From positions 1-64,000 of the forward strand of contig CAJTUV010000007.1 of assembly GCA_910579515.1 (NCBI GenBank): a stretch of DNA of 64,000 nucleotides. Direction: 5' to 3'. The first letter of the stretch is position 1, and every line of letters starts with the position of its first letter. The notes under the pieces were generated by a model that was not told the DNA's origin, did not search any database, and saw nothing but the letters and a program-made list of their open reading frames with translations. The position numbers and the translations under genes were made by a program. Below, in pieces: positions 17,377 to 25,700 of this stretch. Origin of the DNA: an uncultured Hungatella sp. Its GTDB lineage: Bacteria; Bacillota; Clostridia; Lachnospirales; Lachnospiraceae.

Positions 17377-17406
17377 CATGTCCCTCCCGTTTTATTCTGC
17401 CAGCGT

Positions 17407-18516
17407 TTACAATTTTATATTCCCGTCTTGTGTCAGTCCTTCTCTGGCCAGCATTGATTGCAGCACAGAGGCATCGCTTAACACATCAAACGCCGTATCT
17501 TGATAAAAATCATCTAACAGCTTTTCCAGCCCATGATTGATCGCGTCCATGGTCTGTTCAATCTCTTTTTTAGCTCTCTTCACATTTTCCCCCGGAAATT
17601 CCACATTTGCAAACTCCTGATAAGAAGTTACCAATTTTACTGTGGTAGGAAGGTAATATTCCATGAGCCGTTCCATATCTTCCAGTTGTTCTGGATGCTT
17701 TTTTAACGCCTCAAACAGCCTGTCCAGAAGCACTCTGAGGCGAAGAATCTTCTCAGAGATTGGCTGATTTGGCATGGTCTCCCAAAGGCTGGTCAGGGCG
17801 CGCTTATATTCTTCTCCACGGGAAATCGCCTCCCATACCGGCTCCCCGCTCTGACGGCTTTGCCGCTCCTCTTCCTTTTGCTGTCTCTCCCTGAAAGAAT
17901 CTTGAGCCTCCCTGTACTGTTTATAGGTCTCGTCATCCAAAAGAAGGCAGGTCTCCTCATCATCCAGTCTGGCGTCCGGAAACATCCCAAGTTTTAGCAT
18001 TTTTCTGATATCCTTCTGGACAAATTTCAGGCTTTTTGCACTGCTTTTACTGAGACGCCAAAGCTCACAGTAAGGTTTACCGTGATTTTTCAATTCTTTT
18101 AAATAAATATTCAGTCGCCCTATTCTTGTGTTGGTCCGAACCCCAACTATTAGCAAAATTAAAAATCCTCCTGTCGTCAGCCCCAGCGCTCCACTTACCC
18201 ACCATCCTATCGTGCTTTGTAATGTGGCCATAGCTGCCAAAAGCGCCAAAGCCCAGGCAAGAAATACCACGGCGCCAATACTTCCAAACACCGTAAGCAA
18301 AATTCCTGCTGCTCTTCCCCGCTTATTCACACGTATCTTCAAAGGTTTTGGCGGAAGCGAACGGGCAGTTGGTCTGATTTTATCTAATGCAGAGTGAACC
18401 GTGTCTCCAATCACATGGTTCAGCTGTTCAAATTCCAGGGATTCGAACGCGCCTTTCAGCGCATTTCTGATCTGCTCTGCCAAGTCTTCTTTCCCTTTAT
18501 AATCTTGATTTTCCAT
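17407..18516 (-). CDS. xpaC: XpaC-family protein (5-bromo-4-chloroindolyl phosphate hydrolysis family)
   Basis: The family is named for a hydrolysis phenotype in Bacillus; the true role is unknown. The 369-aa protein has an N-terminal amphipathic region, two hydrophobic segments (AAGILLTVFGSIGAVVFL and LTTGGFLILLIVGV, about residues 68-125) and a C-terminal helical domain with a highly charged stretch (RERQQKEEERQ). The start at 18516 is the only good ATG; its GGAGG is 16 bases upstream, which is long. The partner telA follows directly, as expected. Confidence 0.8.
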   Translation of the reverse strand: MENQDYKGKEDLAEQIRNALKGAFESLEFEQLNHVIGDTVHSALDKIRPTARSLPPKPLKIRVNKRGRAAGILLTVFGSIGAVVFLAWALALLAAMATLQSTIGWWVSGALGLTTGGFLILLIVGVRTNTRIGRLNIYLKELKNHGKPYCELWRLSKSSAKSLKFVQKDIRKMLKLGMFPDARLDDEETCLLLDDETYKQYREAQDSFRERQQKEEERQSRQSGEPVWEAISRGEEYKRALTSLWETMPNQPISEKILRLRVLLDRLFEALKKHPEQLEDMERLMEYYLPTTVKLVTSYQEFANVEFPGENVKRAKKEIEQTMDAINHGLEKLLDDFYQDTAFDVLSDASVLQSMLAREGLTQDGNIKL

Positions 18517-18554
18517 TCTGCGTCTTTTCTCGCCTCCCCATCTCGTTAGCTTTA

Positions 18555-18583
18555 AGTTTACTACATTTTTCTCCTCTTTGCAA
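18555..18583 (-). promoter_or_regulatory. Promoter of xpaC-telA-trxB, -35 shared with the SDR promoter
   Basis: Minus strand TTGCAA (18583-18578), 17 bp, TAAACT (18560-18555). TTGCAA is its own reverse complement, and the same six bases are the -35 of the divergent promoter at 18578-18606. Confidence 0.6.
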
Positions 18584-18606
18584 TCTGTGTAAAAATGATG
18601 TATACT
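18578..18606 (+). promoter_or_regulatory. Promoter of the SDR-phospholipase pair
   Basis: TTGCAA (18578-18583), 17 bp, TATACT (18601-18606). The -35 hexamer is shared with the opposing xpaC promoter. Confidence 0.65.
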
Positions 18607-18667
18607 ACATTTATCAAAAATGGCTGCAGCTCGCCAAAGAGTTGTAAGCAAAGCAGGAGAGAATGCT

Positions 18668-19399
18668 ATGTCAAAAAAAACGGTCCTCATTACAGGAGCC
18701 TCTCGGGGGATTGGGAGGGCAATCGCCGTTCGCTTTGCGCAAAGCGGCTATAATGTTGTAATTAACTGTATCCGCAGGGAAGAGGCATTGATGTGCGTGA
18801 AAGAAGAAATTGAATCCCTTCACACTACGTGTCTGGCATATTTAGGAGATATGGGGAATTTTTGTCAATGTCAGGAATTATTTACAGAGATAAAAAAGGA
18901 GTTTGGCGTCCTGAACGTTTTGGTAAATAATGCAGGCGTTTCTTATATCGGTCTTTTACAAGACATGCTTCCAGAAGACTGGAATCAGATTATTCAGACT
19001 AATTTAACATCTATGTTTCACTGCTGTAAGCTTGCGATCCCCGATATGGTATCCCAAAAGGAGGGAAAAATCATCAACATCTCTTCTGTTTGGGGCAATG
19101 TGGGCGCCTCTTGTGAGGCAGCGTATTCTGCAGCAAAGGGCGGAGTTAACTCCTTTACAAAAGCTCTGGCTAAAGAGCTTGCTCCCAGCAATATCCAGGT
19201 CAACGCTATCGCCTGCGGAGCCATTGATACAGAGATGAATCATTTTCTGGAAAAAGAGGAGCTTAAAAGGCTTGTGGATGAGATACCGGCCGGCCGGCTG
19301 GGACTGCCTGGGGAAGTTGCAGATCTTGTTTATTACTTAGCACAGAAAAACTCCTATCTGACCGGACAGGTCATAGGTTTAGACGGAGGATGGATATAA
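18668..19399 (+). CDS. SDR-family oxidoreductase, FabG-like
   Basis: A short-chain dehydrogenase/reductase of 243 aa. It has the nucleotide-binding TGASRGIGRAIA, the NNAG motif, the catalytic serine in INISSVWG and the YSAAKGG active-site Tyr/Lys, and ends in TGQVIGLDGGWI. The likely cofactor is NADP(H) because of the basic residues after beta-2 (NCIRREE). It resembles 3-oxoacyl-ACP reductase, but the gene is not in a fatty-acid operon, so the substrate is open. AGGAG lies eight bases before the ATG. It is coupled to the next gene by a TAATG junction. Confidence 0.88.
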   Translation: MSKKTVLITGASRGIGRAIAVRFAQSGYNVVINCIRREEALMCVKEEIESLHTTCLAYLGDMGNFCQCQELFTEIKKEFGVLNVLVNNAGVSYIGLLQDMLPEDWNQIIQTNLTSMFHCCKLAIPDMVSQKEGKIINISSVWGNVGASCEAAYSAAKGGVNSFTKALAKELAPSNIQVNAIACGAIDTEMNHFLEKEELKRLVDEIPAGRLGLPGEVADLVYYLAQKNSYLTGQVIGLDGGWI

Positions 19400-20196
19400 T
19401 GCCAACCACATATACACATTATCGTTTTGGAAAAGACGTTTACAAACAATTAGACATTTCTGCTCAGGAAATGGTGGATTCCTTTCGAGGACTTTATGAT
19501 ATTGGGCTCCACGGCCCTGATCTGTTATTTTATTATCAGGCTCTCTCAAAAAATCCAGTCAATCAGACAGGCTTTGCCATGCATCAAAAACCTGGCCGCA
19601 ACTTTTTTGAGTATGCCAAATCGGTGCTGAAAACCACGACAGCGCCAAAGCCAGCCATGGCCTATCTGTATGGATTTCTCTGTCATTTTGCCCTGGACTC
19701 TAACTGTCATCCCTATATAGAACAGATGGTGCGAAAACTGCATCTCTCCCACAGTGCCATTGAAGCAGAGCTCGACCGGTTCTTTATGGAAAAAGACGGT
19801 CTTAATCCTATCACTTACCGGCCCACGGCCCACTTAAATCCCTGTACATTTCACGCCAGGGTAATCGCACCCTTTTTCCCTGGAATAGAAGATAAAAAAA
19901 TCCGCTCCTGTATCCGCTCCATCCGTTTTTACTGCAACCGCCTGGTCATTCCCAATCCACTTTTGCGCTGGCTTACTTTAACGATTCTAAGACTTTCCCA
20001 GAGTTCTGAAAGCACACAGGACATGATCATCCGTTATGAAACGATTTCGGAATGCACGCCCATATGCCTCCATTTGGAAAGCCTATATGACAAGGCAGTC
20101 ACCGATGCGGTAGCGTTAATTGAAAACTGGAGCAGCTCTATAACCAGCCGCACTCCCTTGGACAAACGGTTTGATCATACCTTCGGCGAGTTTTGA
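19399..20196 (+). CDS. Zinc-dependent phospholipase C-like protein
   Basis: The 265-aa protein matches the zinc-dependent phospholipase C/S1-P1 nuclease-like fold: N-terminal THYRFGKDVY, then GLHGPDLLFYY, and the metal-type motif LCHFALDSNCHPYIE (around residues 93-107). No signal peptide is visible, so it may be cytosolic and hydrolase activity is not assured. The ATG at 19399 overlaps the preceding stop (TAATG) with GGAGG nine bases upstream, giving tight coupling to the SDR gene. It is convergent with greA. Confidence 0.8.
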   Translation: MPTTYTHYRFGKDVYKQLDISAQEMVDSFRGLYDIGLHGPDLLFYYQALSKNPVNQTGFAMHQKPGRNFFEYAKSVLKTTTAPKPAMAYLYGFLCHFALDSNCHPYIEQMVRKLHLSHSAIEAELDRFFMEKDGLNPITYRPTAHLNPCTFHARVIAPFFPGIEDKKIRSCIRSIRFYCNRLVIPNPLLRWLTLTILRLSQSSESTQDMIIRYETISECTPICLHLESLYDKAVTDAVALIENWSSSITSRTPLDKRFDHTFGEF

Positions 20197-20216
20197 CGCA
20201 GCGTTTAAAAGCTGCG
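20197..20216. terminator. Hairpin shared by converging genes
   Basis: CGCAGC (20197-20202) pairs with GCTGCG (20211-20216) over an 8-base loop that holds the greA stop codon. GATTTTA follows on the plus strand, a weak U tract for the phospholipase gene. Confidence 0.45.
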
Positions 20217-20708
20217 GATTTTATCATCCGAGTCATCCTTTGTATTTTTTATGCTGCGGATTACCACATAGTATCCAGCGTTTTCATTGACCTTTACGTA
20301 AATCCGTTCTCCGACCTTATGTCGGAATATGGCTTTTCCCAGAGGGGACTCTGTACTGATTAGTCCTTTCAGGGAACTGCCGCGGATAGACGTCACAAGA
20401 CGGTATGTCTCCACCTCATCGTCATCCTCCATATACAGTTCTACTGTATTATTGATTCCAACTTCATCCTCTCTGGACTCATCGGATACAATCTGAGCAT
20501 TCTTTAACATTCTCTCCAGATAGCGAATCCTGCTTTCATTTTGGTTTTTTTCTCGCTTCGCCGCATAATATTCAAAATTTTCGCTTAAGTCACCTTGAGC
20601 CCTGGCTTCCTTTACCGCCTCAATAGCTTCTTTACGAACTACTAGTTTCCGGTGTTCAATCTCTTCTCTGATCTTTTTTACGTCGCTTTTGGTCAGTTTT
20701 TCTCCCAT
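20205..20708 (-). CDS. greA: Transcription elongation factor GreA
   Basis: GreA rescues backtracked RNA polymerase by stimulating transcript cleavage. The 167-aa protein has the N-terminal coiled coil with the tip segment ARAQGDLSENFEYYAAKREK (acidic tip residues DLSEN), and a C-terminal FKBP-like domain with STESPLGKAIFRHKVG. The start at 20708 lies behind GGGGAGG. It overlaps the last 53 bases of the GTPase-nuclease gene in another frame, so translation of the two is probably linked. Confidence 0.92.
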   Translation of the reverse strand: MGEKLTKSDVKKIREEIEHRKLVVRKEAIEAVKEARAQGDLSENFEYYAAKREKNQNESRIRYLERMLKNAQIVSDESREDEVGINNTVELYMEDDDEVETYRLVTSIRGSSLKGLISTESPLGKAIFRHKVGERIYVKVNENAGYYVVIRSIKNTKDDSDDKIRSF

Positions 20709-23391
20709 TGTCCTCCCCTTCCTTTCCAGTCCTCATGTTTTCCAGATATCTGGCCAGTTCCTCCTCCACCTGGTCGAACAGGTAATTGCGTTTCCCTTTT
20801 GGCAAACGCTCCAGATGTTCTCCCTGGATCTCCCGATTTACCTGTTCTATCTCCTCTCTCAAATCTTTCGCGGACAAAAGCCTGCATCCCTGCCCTCTGA
20901 TAATCAACTGTTCCAGACCGTCAGAGGTAGTCACGGTTACCTGATGATTTCTCCCCATTTGGTGCGCTAACTTTTCAATATATGCATCCGCAGTTTCGGC
21001 CTCCTTGGTGTAAACCACATGAATATTATGATATTTTGACGCCTGTCCAAGGTTCCCCTCAACTTTATACGCATCAAATACCAAAATCAGAATACATTTT
21101 TTATACCCCTGATAATTACATAAAATATCCATCAAAGCCTGTCTGGCTCCGTCTATGGTGACTTTTGCCAGTTCTTTCAGTTCCTCCCATGCAAAAATGA
21201 TATTGTATCCGTCTACCAAAAGATATTCTTTTACAGGCTCCTGGGCTTTCCCCTTCTCCGTCCGTTTTGGGGAATCAAAAGATACTCTTCTGACCATAGA
21301 TTCCCTTGGAAGAATCTGCTTCCTTTCTCCATACGTACGCACAAAAATAGCTTCCAATTCCTTCTCATCCGCTCCCCACGTAGTCCTTCTCTCTGCTTTC
21401 TGGTTATTCTTTTCAGACGGAATTGCCTTTGTATGTTCCGTTCTTTTTGTGGGCACAGCGACTGGGCTATCTACGTGCATGTGGGTCTTTACCTCATTCC
21501 ACTCTACCAAATATCCTGCCCCATGAGCACAGAACACAGAGGCGGTAGGATTGTCCACATCGCCTTCTGGATCATATCCCAGTTCCTCTGCAATGGTCTC
21601 TTCATTCCGACACAGTTCATACCCATTGAGGCTGCAAAACAATTTCCCCCGTCCTTTCGTATAGGAAATCACGTCCATATGATAATCTGTCATAAGGGCC
21701 ACTGGTGCTGTTCCGCTTATTACAGTTTTATCCCCTTCCATCTGCGGCGGCTCAAAGTCTGCCTGCAGACGTTCCAGATCGGATAATGCACGTCCTGTAG
21801 ACTCTGAGGGAATCTCCAGCCGAAACCGGTAGTACGGTTCTAAAAGATGGCACCCGACTTCCCGAAGTCCCTGACGTACAGCCCGATAGGTGGCCTGTCG
21901 GAAATCTCCTCCTTCTGTATGTTTTAAATGGGCCCGTCCTGTAATCAGGGTAATCTTAACATCTGTAAGTTCCGCGCCTGTCAAAACCCCCACATGGCGC
22001 TTTTCCTCCAGATGAGTCAAAATCAGCCTCTGCCAGTTCCTGTCCAGCACATCTTCGCTGCAGTTGGTCTCAAACTGAAGGCCGCTCCCCCGCTCTCCAG
22101 GCTCCATCCAGAGATGAACCTCTGCATAATGACGCAATGGTTCAAAATGTCCCACTCCCTCTACAGGTTCCAGAATGGTTTCCTTATATACAATTTTCCC
22201 TGCTCCAAAATCAACAGAAACTCCAAATCGTTCCACAATCAGACTTCGCAAAATCTCTATCTGCACTTGTCCCATGACCTGAAGTTGGATTTCTCCCAAA
22301 GTCTCGTTCCAGACCACATGAAGCTGAGGTTCCTCCTCCTCTAATTGTCGAAGCTTTACAAGCATGCTGGGAAGATCGCATTCTGGCGGAAGAATCAGCT
22401 GATACGTCAGCACCGGCTCCAAAATCGGCGTCTCTTCTCCGTTTAACTCCCCTAAAGCCTGGCCTGCATAGGTGGATGTTAATCCAGTCACCGCGCAAAT
22501 GCAGCCTGCCTCTGCCTGTCCCACCGTCTCATATTTGGCTCCTGAATAGATTCGAATCTGATTGATCTTCTCCTGCCCTCCCACAGGCAGTATGTCCTTT
22601 ACCTTCAGAGAGCCTCCTGTCACCCGCATATGCGTCAGACGGTTTCCCTGGGGATCTCTGGAAATTTTGTAAACCCTGGCTCCAAAATTTTCCCCTGCAG
22701 GCATAACCTGGCTATACGCCTCTATTCCTTCAAGAAGTTCTTTTACTCCTAGAACCTTCAGTGCCGATCCAAAATAGCAGGGAAATACGCTGCGCTTTGC
22801 AATCAGGTTTTGAATATCCCCTTTTTTTACCTCCCCTGTTTCCAGATAAGTCTCTAAAACTGTCTCATCGCACATGGCAAGCTCTTCCAGCCAGCTTTCT
22901 TGTCTGTTTCTCCCCGGTGAATCAAAGGGAATACAGTTCTCATGGAGGCGCTTTTTTATTTCTTCCAACAAGGTATCCCTGTCCGTTCCCATCTGATCCA
23001 TTTTATTGACAAATAAAAATACAGGCACATGGTATCGTTCCAGCAAGCGCCACAATGTCTCGGTATGTCCCTGTACTCCGTCCGCTCCGCTAATCACCAG
23101 CACGGCATAATCAAGTACCTGAAGGGTCCTCTCCATTTCAGCAGAAAAATCCACATGCCCGGGAGTATCCAAAAGGGTAAACTGTTTGTCTCCCCATTCA
23201 AATACCGCCTGTTTTGAAAATATGGTAATGCCTCTGGCTCTTTCTAATTCATACGTATCTAAAAAAGCGTTCCTGTTATCTACGCGCCCTAAGGAACGGA
23301 TGTTTCCGGTTAAAAAAAGGATTGCCTCTGATAAGGTTGTTTTCCCAGCATCGACGTGAGCCAAAATTCCGATTACCAGTCGTTGTTTCAT
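20656..23391 (-). CDS. Tet(M)/EF-G-like GTPase fused to a C-terminal NYN (Rae1/YacP-like) nuclease domain
   Basis: A 911-residue protein with two parts. Residues 1 to about 640 are a translational GTPase of the Tet(M)/Tet(O) ribosomal-protection type: P-loop AHVDAGKT (11-18), RGITI, DTPGHVDF, NKMD (129-132), SA (209-210), EF-G-like domains, and a terminal segment with YTKGRG. After a charged linker (about 645-720) comes a NYN/PIN-like domain (722-885) resembling Bacillus Rae1: LLVDGYN, LVFDAY, TADAYIE and TTSDGLEQ supply four candidate catalytic aspartates (D727, D773, D802, D824). It may place a nuclease at the ribosomal A site. Tetracycline resistance is not implied. The ribosome-binding site is weak and no clear promoter is visible; a terminator precedes it. 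Confidence 0.85.
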   Translation of the reverse strand: MKQRLVIGILAHVDAGKTTLSEAILFLTGNIRSLGRVDNRNAFLDTYELERARGITIFSKQAVFEWGDKQFTLLDTPGHVDFSAEMERTLQVLDYAVLVISGADGVQGHTETLWRLLERYHVPVFLFVNKMDQMGTDRDTLLEEIKKRLHENCIPFDSPGRNRQESWLEELAMCDETVLETYLETGEVKKGDIQNLIAKRSVFPCYFGSALKVLGVKELLEGIEAYSQVMPAGENFGARVYKISRDPQGNRLTHMRVTGGSLKVKDILPVGGQEKINQIRIYSGAKYETVGQAEAGCICAVTGLTSTYAGQALGELNGEETPILEPVLTYQLILPPECDLPSMLVKLRQLEEEEPQLHVVWNETLGEIQLQVMGQVQIEILRSLIVERFGVSVDFGAGKIVYKETILEPVEGVGHFEPLRHYAEVHLWMEPGERGSGLQFETNCSEDVLDRNWQRLILTHLEEKRHVGVLTGAELTDVKITLITGRAHLKHTEGGDFRQATYRAVRQGLREVGCHLLEPYYRFRLEIPSESTGRALSDLERLQADFEPPQMEGDKTVISGTAPVALMTDYHMDVISYTKGRGKLFCSLNGYELCRNEETIAEELGYDPEGDVDNPTASVFCAHGAGYLVEWNEVKTHMHVDSPVAVPTKRTEHTKAIPSEKNNQKAERRTTWGADEKELEAIFVRTYGERKQILPRESMVRRVSFDSPKRTEKGKAQEPVKEYLLVDGYNIIFAWEELKELAKVTIDGARQALMDILCNYQGYKKCILILVFDAYKVEGNLGQASKYHNIHVVYTKEAETADAYIEKLAHQMGRNHQVTVTTSDGLEQLIIRGQGCRLLSAKDLREEIEQVNREIQGEHLERLPKGKRNYLFDQVEEELARYLENMRTGKEGEDNGRKTDQKRRKKDQRRD

Positions 23392-23425
23392 ACAGTCACT
23401 TACTTTCTCTGTGTAAAATTTGATA

Positions 23426-23458
23426 AGGAAAAACTCCGCAGAAAAGCCTGCGGAGTTT
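23426..23458 (-). terminator. Intrinsic terminator after rpsI
   Basis: An 11-bp stem AAACTCCGCAG/CTGCGGAGTTT (23431-23441 and 23448-23458) with a 6-base loop is followed by TTTTTCC on the minus strand. It ends the rplM-rpsI transcript before the GTPase gene. Confidence 0.88.
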
Positions 23459-23489
23459 ATATTCCTGAATCTTTATATCAACATACCGA

Positions 23490-23882
23490 TTATCTCTTGG
23501 AGAACTGTGGAGCCCGACGAGCAGCCTTCAAACCGTACTTCTTTCTTTCTTTCATTCTTGGGTCTCTGGTCAGGAATCCAGCCTTCTTCAAAATCGGACG
23601 ATACTCTGCATCTGCCTGAAGCAAGGCGCGTGAAATACCATGACGGATTGCACCAGCCTGTCCTGTAAAACCGCCGCCATGTACGTTAACCAATACGTCA
23701 AACTTATCAACCGTCTCTGTTGCCATCAATGGCTGACGAACCACTACCTTTAAGGTCTCTAAGCCCAAATATTCGTCAATATCTCTTTTATTGATCGTAA
23801 TCTTGCCAGTTCCCGGTACCAAATATACTCTGGCAATCGATTTCTTCCTTCTGCCTGTTCCATAAAACTTTGTATTAGCCAT
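23490..23882 (-). CDS. rpsI: 30S ribosomal protein S9
   Basis: S9 is a 30S head protein whose C-terminal tail contacts tRNA in the P site. The 130-aa sequence has the FYGTGRRKKSIARV start, the VHGGGFTGQAGAIRHGI core and the basic tail ending QFSKR with the conserved terminal Lys-Arg. AGGAGG precedes the ATG. It follows rplM by 26 bases, the usual two-gene operon. Confidence 0.98.
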   Translation of the reverse strand: MANTKFYGTGRRKKSIARVYLVPGTGKITINKRDIDEYLGLETLKVVVRQPLMATETVDKFDVLVNVHGGGFTGQAGAIRHGISRALLQADAEYRPILKKAGFLTRDPRMKERKKYGLKAARRAPQFSKR

Positions 23883-23908
23883 TCTATTTTCCTCCTTTCA
23901 GTTCCCTA

Positions 23909-24343
23909 TTAAAACTTGAATTCTAAAACTTCTGGTTTCTGGGCTGCCTGCTCATGCTCTGGTCCAGCATAAACATGAAGTTTCTTCATCATGCTCTTTC
24001 CTAAAGGTCCCTTGGGAAGCATCCCTTTAACTGCCAGCTTCACAACCTTCTCTGGCTTCTTAGCCATCATCTCGCGCAGTGTCGTCTCTTTCATTCCACC
24101 TACGTACTGAGAATGATGATAGTAAATCTTCTGATCCAGCTTCTTGCCTGTAACTTTTACCTTCTCGGCGTTTACAATGATTACATAATCGCCGCAGTCC
24201 ATATGAGGTGTGAAGATTGGTTTATTCTTTCCTCTTAAGATCTTTGCTACTTCTGCAGCCAAACGTCCTAATGTATATCCGGTAGCATCCACTACATACC
24301 ATTTTCTCTCAATCGTCGATGGACTCGCCATAAAACTCTTCAT
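23909..24343 (-). CDS. rplM: 50S ribosomal protein L13
   Basis: L13 is an early-assembly 50S protein. The 144-aa sequence has the WYVVDATGYTLGRLA start, the LRGKNKPIFTPHMDCGDYVI segment and the KGMLPKGPLGKSMMKKLHVYAG motif. AGGAGG lies eight bases before the ATG. The gene has a perfect consensus promoter and a structured leader of about 110 bases that could mediate feedback control. Confidence 0.98.
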   Translation of the reverse strand: MKSFMASPSTIERKWYVVDATGYTLGRLAAEVAKILRGKNKPIFTPHMDCGDYVIIVNAEKVKVTGKKLDQKIYYHHSQYVGGMKETTLREMMAKKPEKVVKLAVKGMLPKGPLGKSMMKKLHVYAGPEHEQAAQKPEVLEFKF

Positions 24344-24462
24344 TGGTCAACCTCCTGTGATATTCCCATGATATTCAATGATTTCATTATCTAAACCTAT
24401 ATTGTAAAATGCTATCTCCGGGGCTTTGGCTAAAGCATTTTCACCTAACGTCACAGTTTAAT
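24344..24462 (-). promoter_or_regulatory. Structured leader of rplM-rpsI (candidate L13 leader)
   Basis: The transcript from the promoter at 24463-24491 has a leader of about 110 nt. It can form an 8-bp stem AGCATTTT/AAAATGCT (24434-24441 with 24406-24413) closing a 20-base G/C-rich loop. L13 leaders are known in Firmicutes; assignment to that RNA family is an inference. Confidence 0.5.
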
Positions 24463-24491
24463 ATTATATAACACCGCCCCTGGTGTGTCAA
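24463..24491 (-). promoter_or_regulatory. Perfect consensus promoter of rplM-rpsI
   Basis: Minus strand TTGACA (24491-24486), 17 bp, TATAAT (24468-24463): full consensus in both hexamers. Confidence 0.9.
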
Positions 24492-24521
24492 CCTCTTTTT
24501 ACCAGAAAAATTAACAGAAAT

Positions 24522-25700
24522 TTACTCGCTTCTAAGGGCGTCAATGGGGTTTAGGCTGGCCGCCCTCCTTGCAGGCATATATCCGAAAAACAAACCGATG
24601 GCCACAGACACACTAAACGAAACCAACACCGCTCCCGGCGTAGGAACGGCGTTCAATCCTGCAATCTTTCCTACCGCCGTAGTGGCAGCGCTTCCTAAAA
24701 GAATGCCGATAACTCCTCCCAGTGCGCTCTGTAGCGCGGCCTCAATGACAAACTGCTGCAAAATAACTCCCTTTCTTGCTCCAAGCGCTTTTCGAATCCC
24801 GATTTCTCTGGTCCTCTCTGTCACAGATACCAGCATAATATTCATGACTCCTACTCCTGCTACCAGTAAAGAAATTCCGGCAATGCCTCCCAGACCGGCC
24901 GACACCATAGCAATCATGGAATTTAACGAATCCAGCATTTCGCTCATGGCAGTCACCTGATACAAATCGTCGTTTTTAAAAATCTCATAAAGGAAGTCCT
25001 CAAGCATGGCAGTCGCGCTGCTGGCAGAAGATAAATCCCGAATGGTAAATGTATAATTACTGATATTGGCGTTTCTTGCCATCTTTACCGCGCAGCTATA
25101 AGGCATCCAGACAAAGTCGTCCGTACCGCCGTCAGACATGCTCTCTTCATTCTGGCGTTTCGCGATTCCCACGATTCGAAATCCATAACCGCCTATTTTT
25201 ATGGTTTCATCAATCGCCTTTTCTGGGCTTCCAAACAATTCGTTTGCCACATAATAGCCAATGACGCATACTTTCTGCCTGGAAACAATATCCGAATACT
25301 GGATGTTTCTCCCTAATTCCAATTCATAGTTTTTTATTGGCAGGTATTCTTCACTGACTCCAAACACACTGGTGGAAGACATGGAATCATTCCTGTGCTT
25401 TACCACGGTACTTACAGAAACCAGAGGAGTCATGTATTCAAAACTTTCTGTATTCTCTTCATAAAACCCATACATGTCTTCCACAGAAACAGACCTGGAA
25501 GACATATTCATCACATTGACCGTAATCTGATTTGTTCCCAGACTTGCAAAGCTTTCTGTCATATAAGACATATAGGCATTGACCAGACTGACTAAAATGA
25601 TAACAGATGCCACGCCGATGATGATGCCTAGCATAGTCAGAAAGGAACGCATTTTATTGCTCCTGATACTTTTTAATGCCAATTTAAAGGATTGCAGCAT
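24522..25700 (-). CDS. MacB/FtsX-type ABC transporter permease
   Basis: A 392-aa permease of the MacB family. One membrane segment near the N-terminus (FLTMLGIIIGVASVIILVSL, about 20-40) is followed by a large extracytoplasmic MacB-type domain (about 45-265) and three C-terminal segments (ISLLVAGVGVMNIMLV; a central one; VSVAIGLFFGYMPARRAASL). The motif TEREIGIRKALGA-like (TERTREIGIRKALG) is characteristic. The start overlaps the ATPase gene by 17 bases. The substrate is unknown. Confidence 0.9.
   Translation of the reverse strand: MLQSFKLALKSIRSNKMRSFLTMLGIIIGVASVIILVSLVNAYMSYMTESFASLGTNQITVNVMNMSSRSVSVEDMYGFYEENTESFEYMTPLVSVSTVVKHRNDSMSSTSVFGVSEEYLPIKNYELELGRNIQYSDIVSRQKVCVIGYYVANELFGSPEKAIDETIKIGGYGFRIVGIAKRQNEESMSDGGTDDFVWMPYSCAVKMARNANISNYTFTIRDLSSASSATAMLEDFLYEIFKNDDLYQVTAMSEMLDSLNSMIAMVSAGLGGIAGISLLVAGVGVMNIMLVSVTERTREIGIRKALGARKGVILQQFVIEAALQSALGGVIGILLGSAATTAVGKIAGLNAVPTPGAVLVSFSVSVAIGLFFGYMPARRAASLNPIDALRSE

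Noticed and set aside
20656..23391. Tetracycline resistance gene (tetM/tetO/tetW)
   Set aside because: The GTPase core resembles these proteins, but the sequence carries an extra nuclease domain, no resistance-element context is visible and the setting is a housekeeping locus. Resemblance alone does not support a resistance call.
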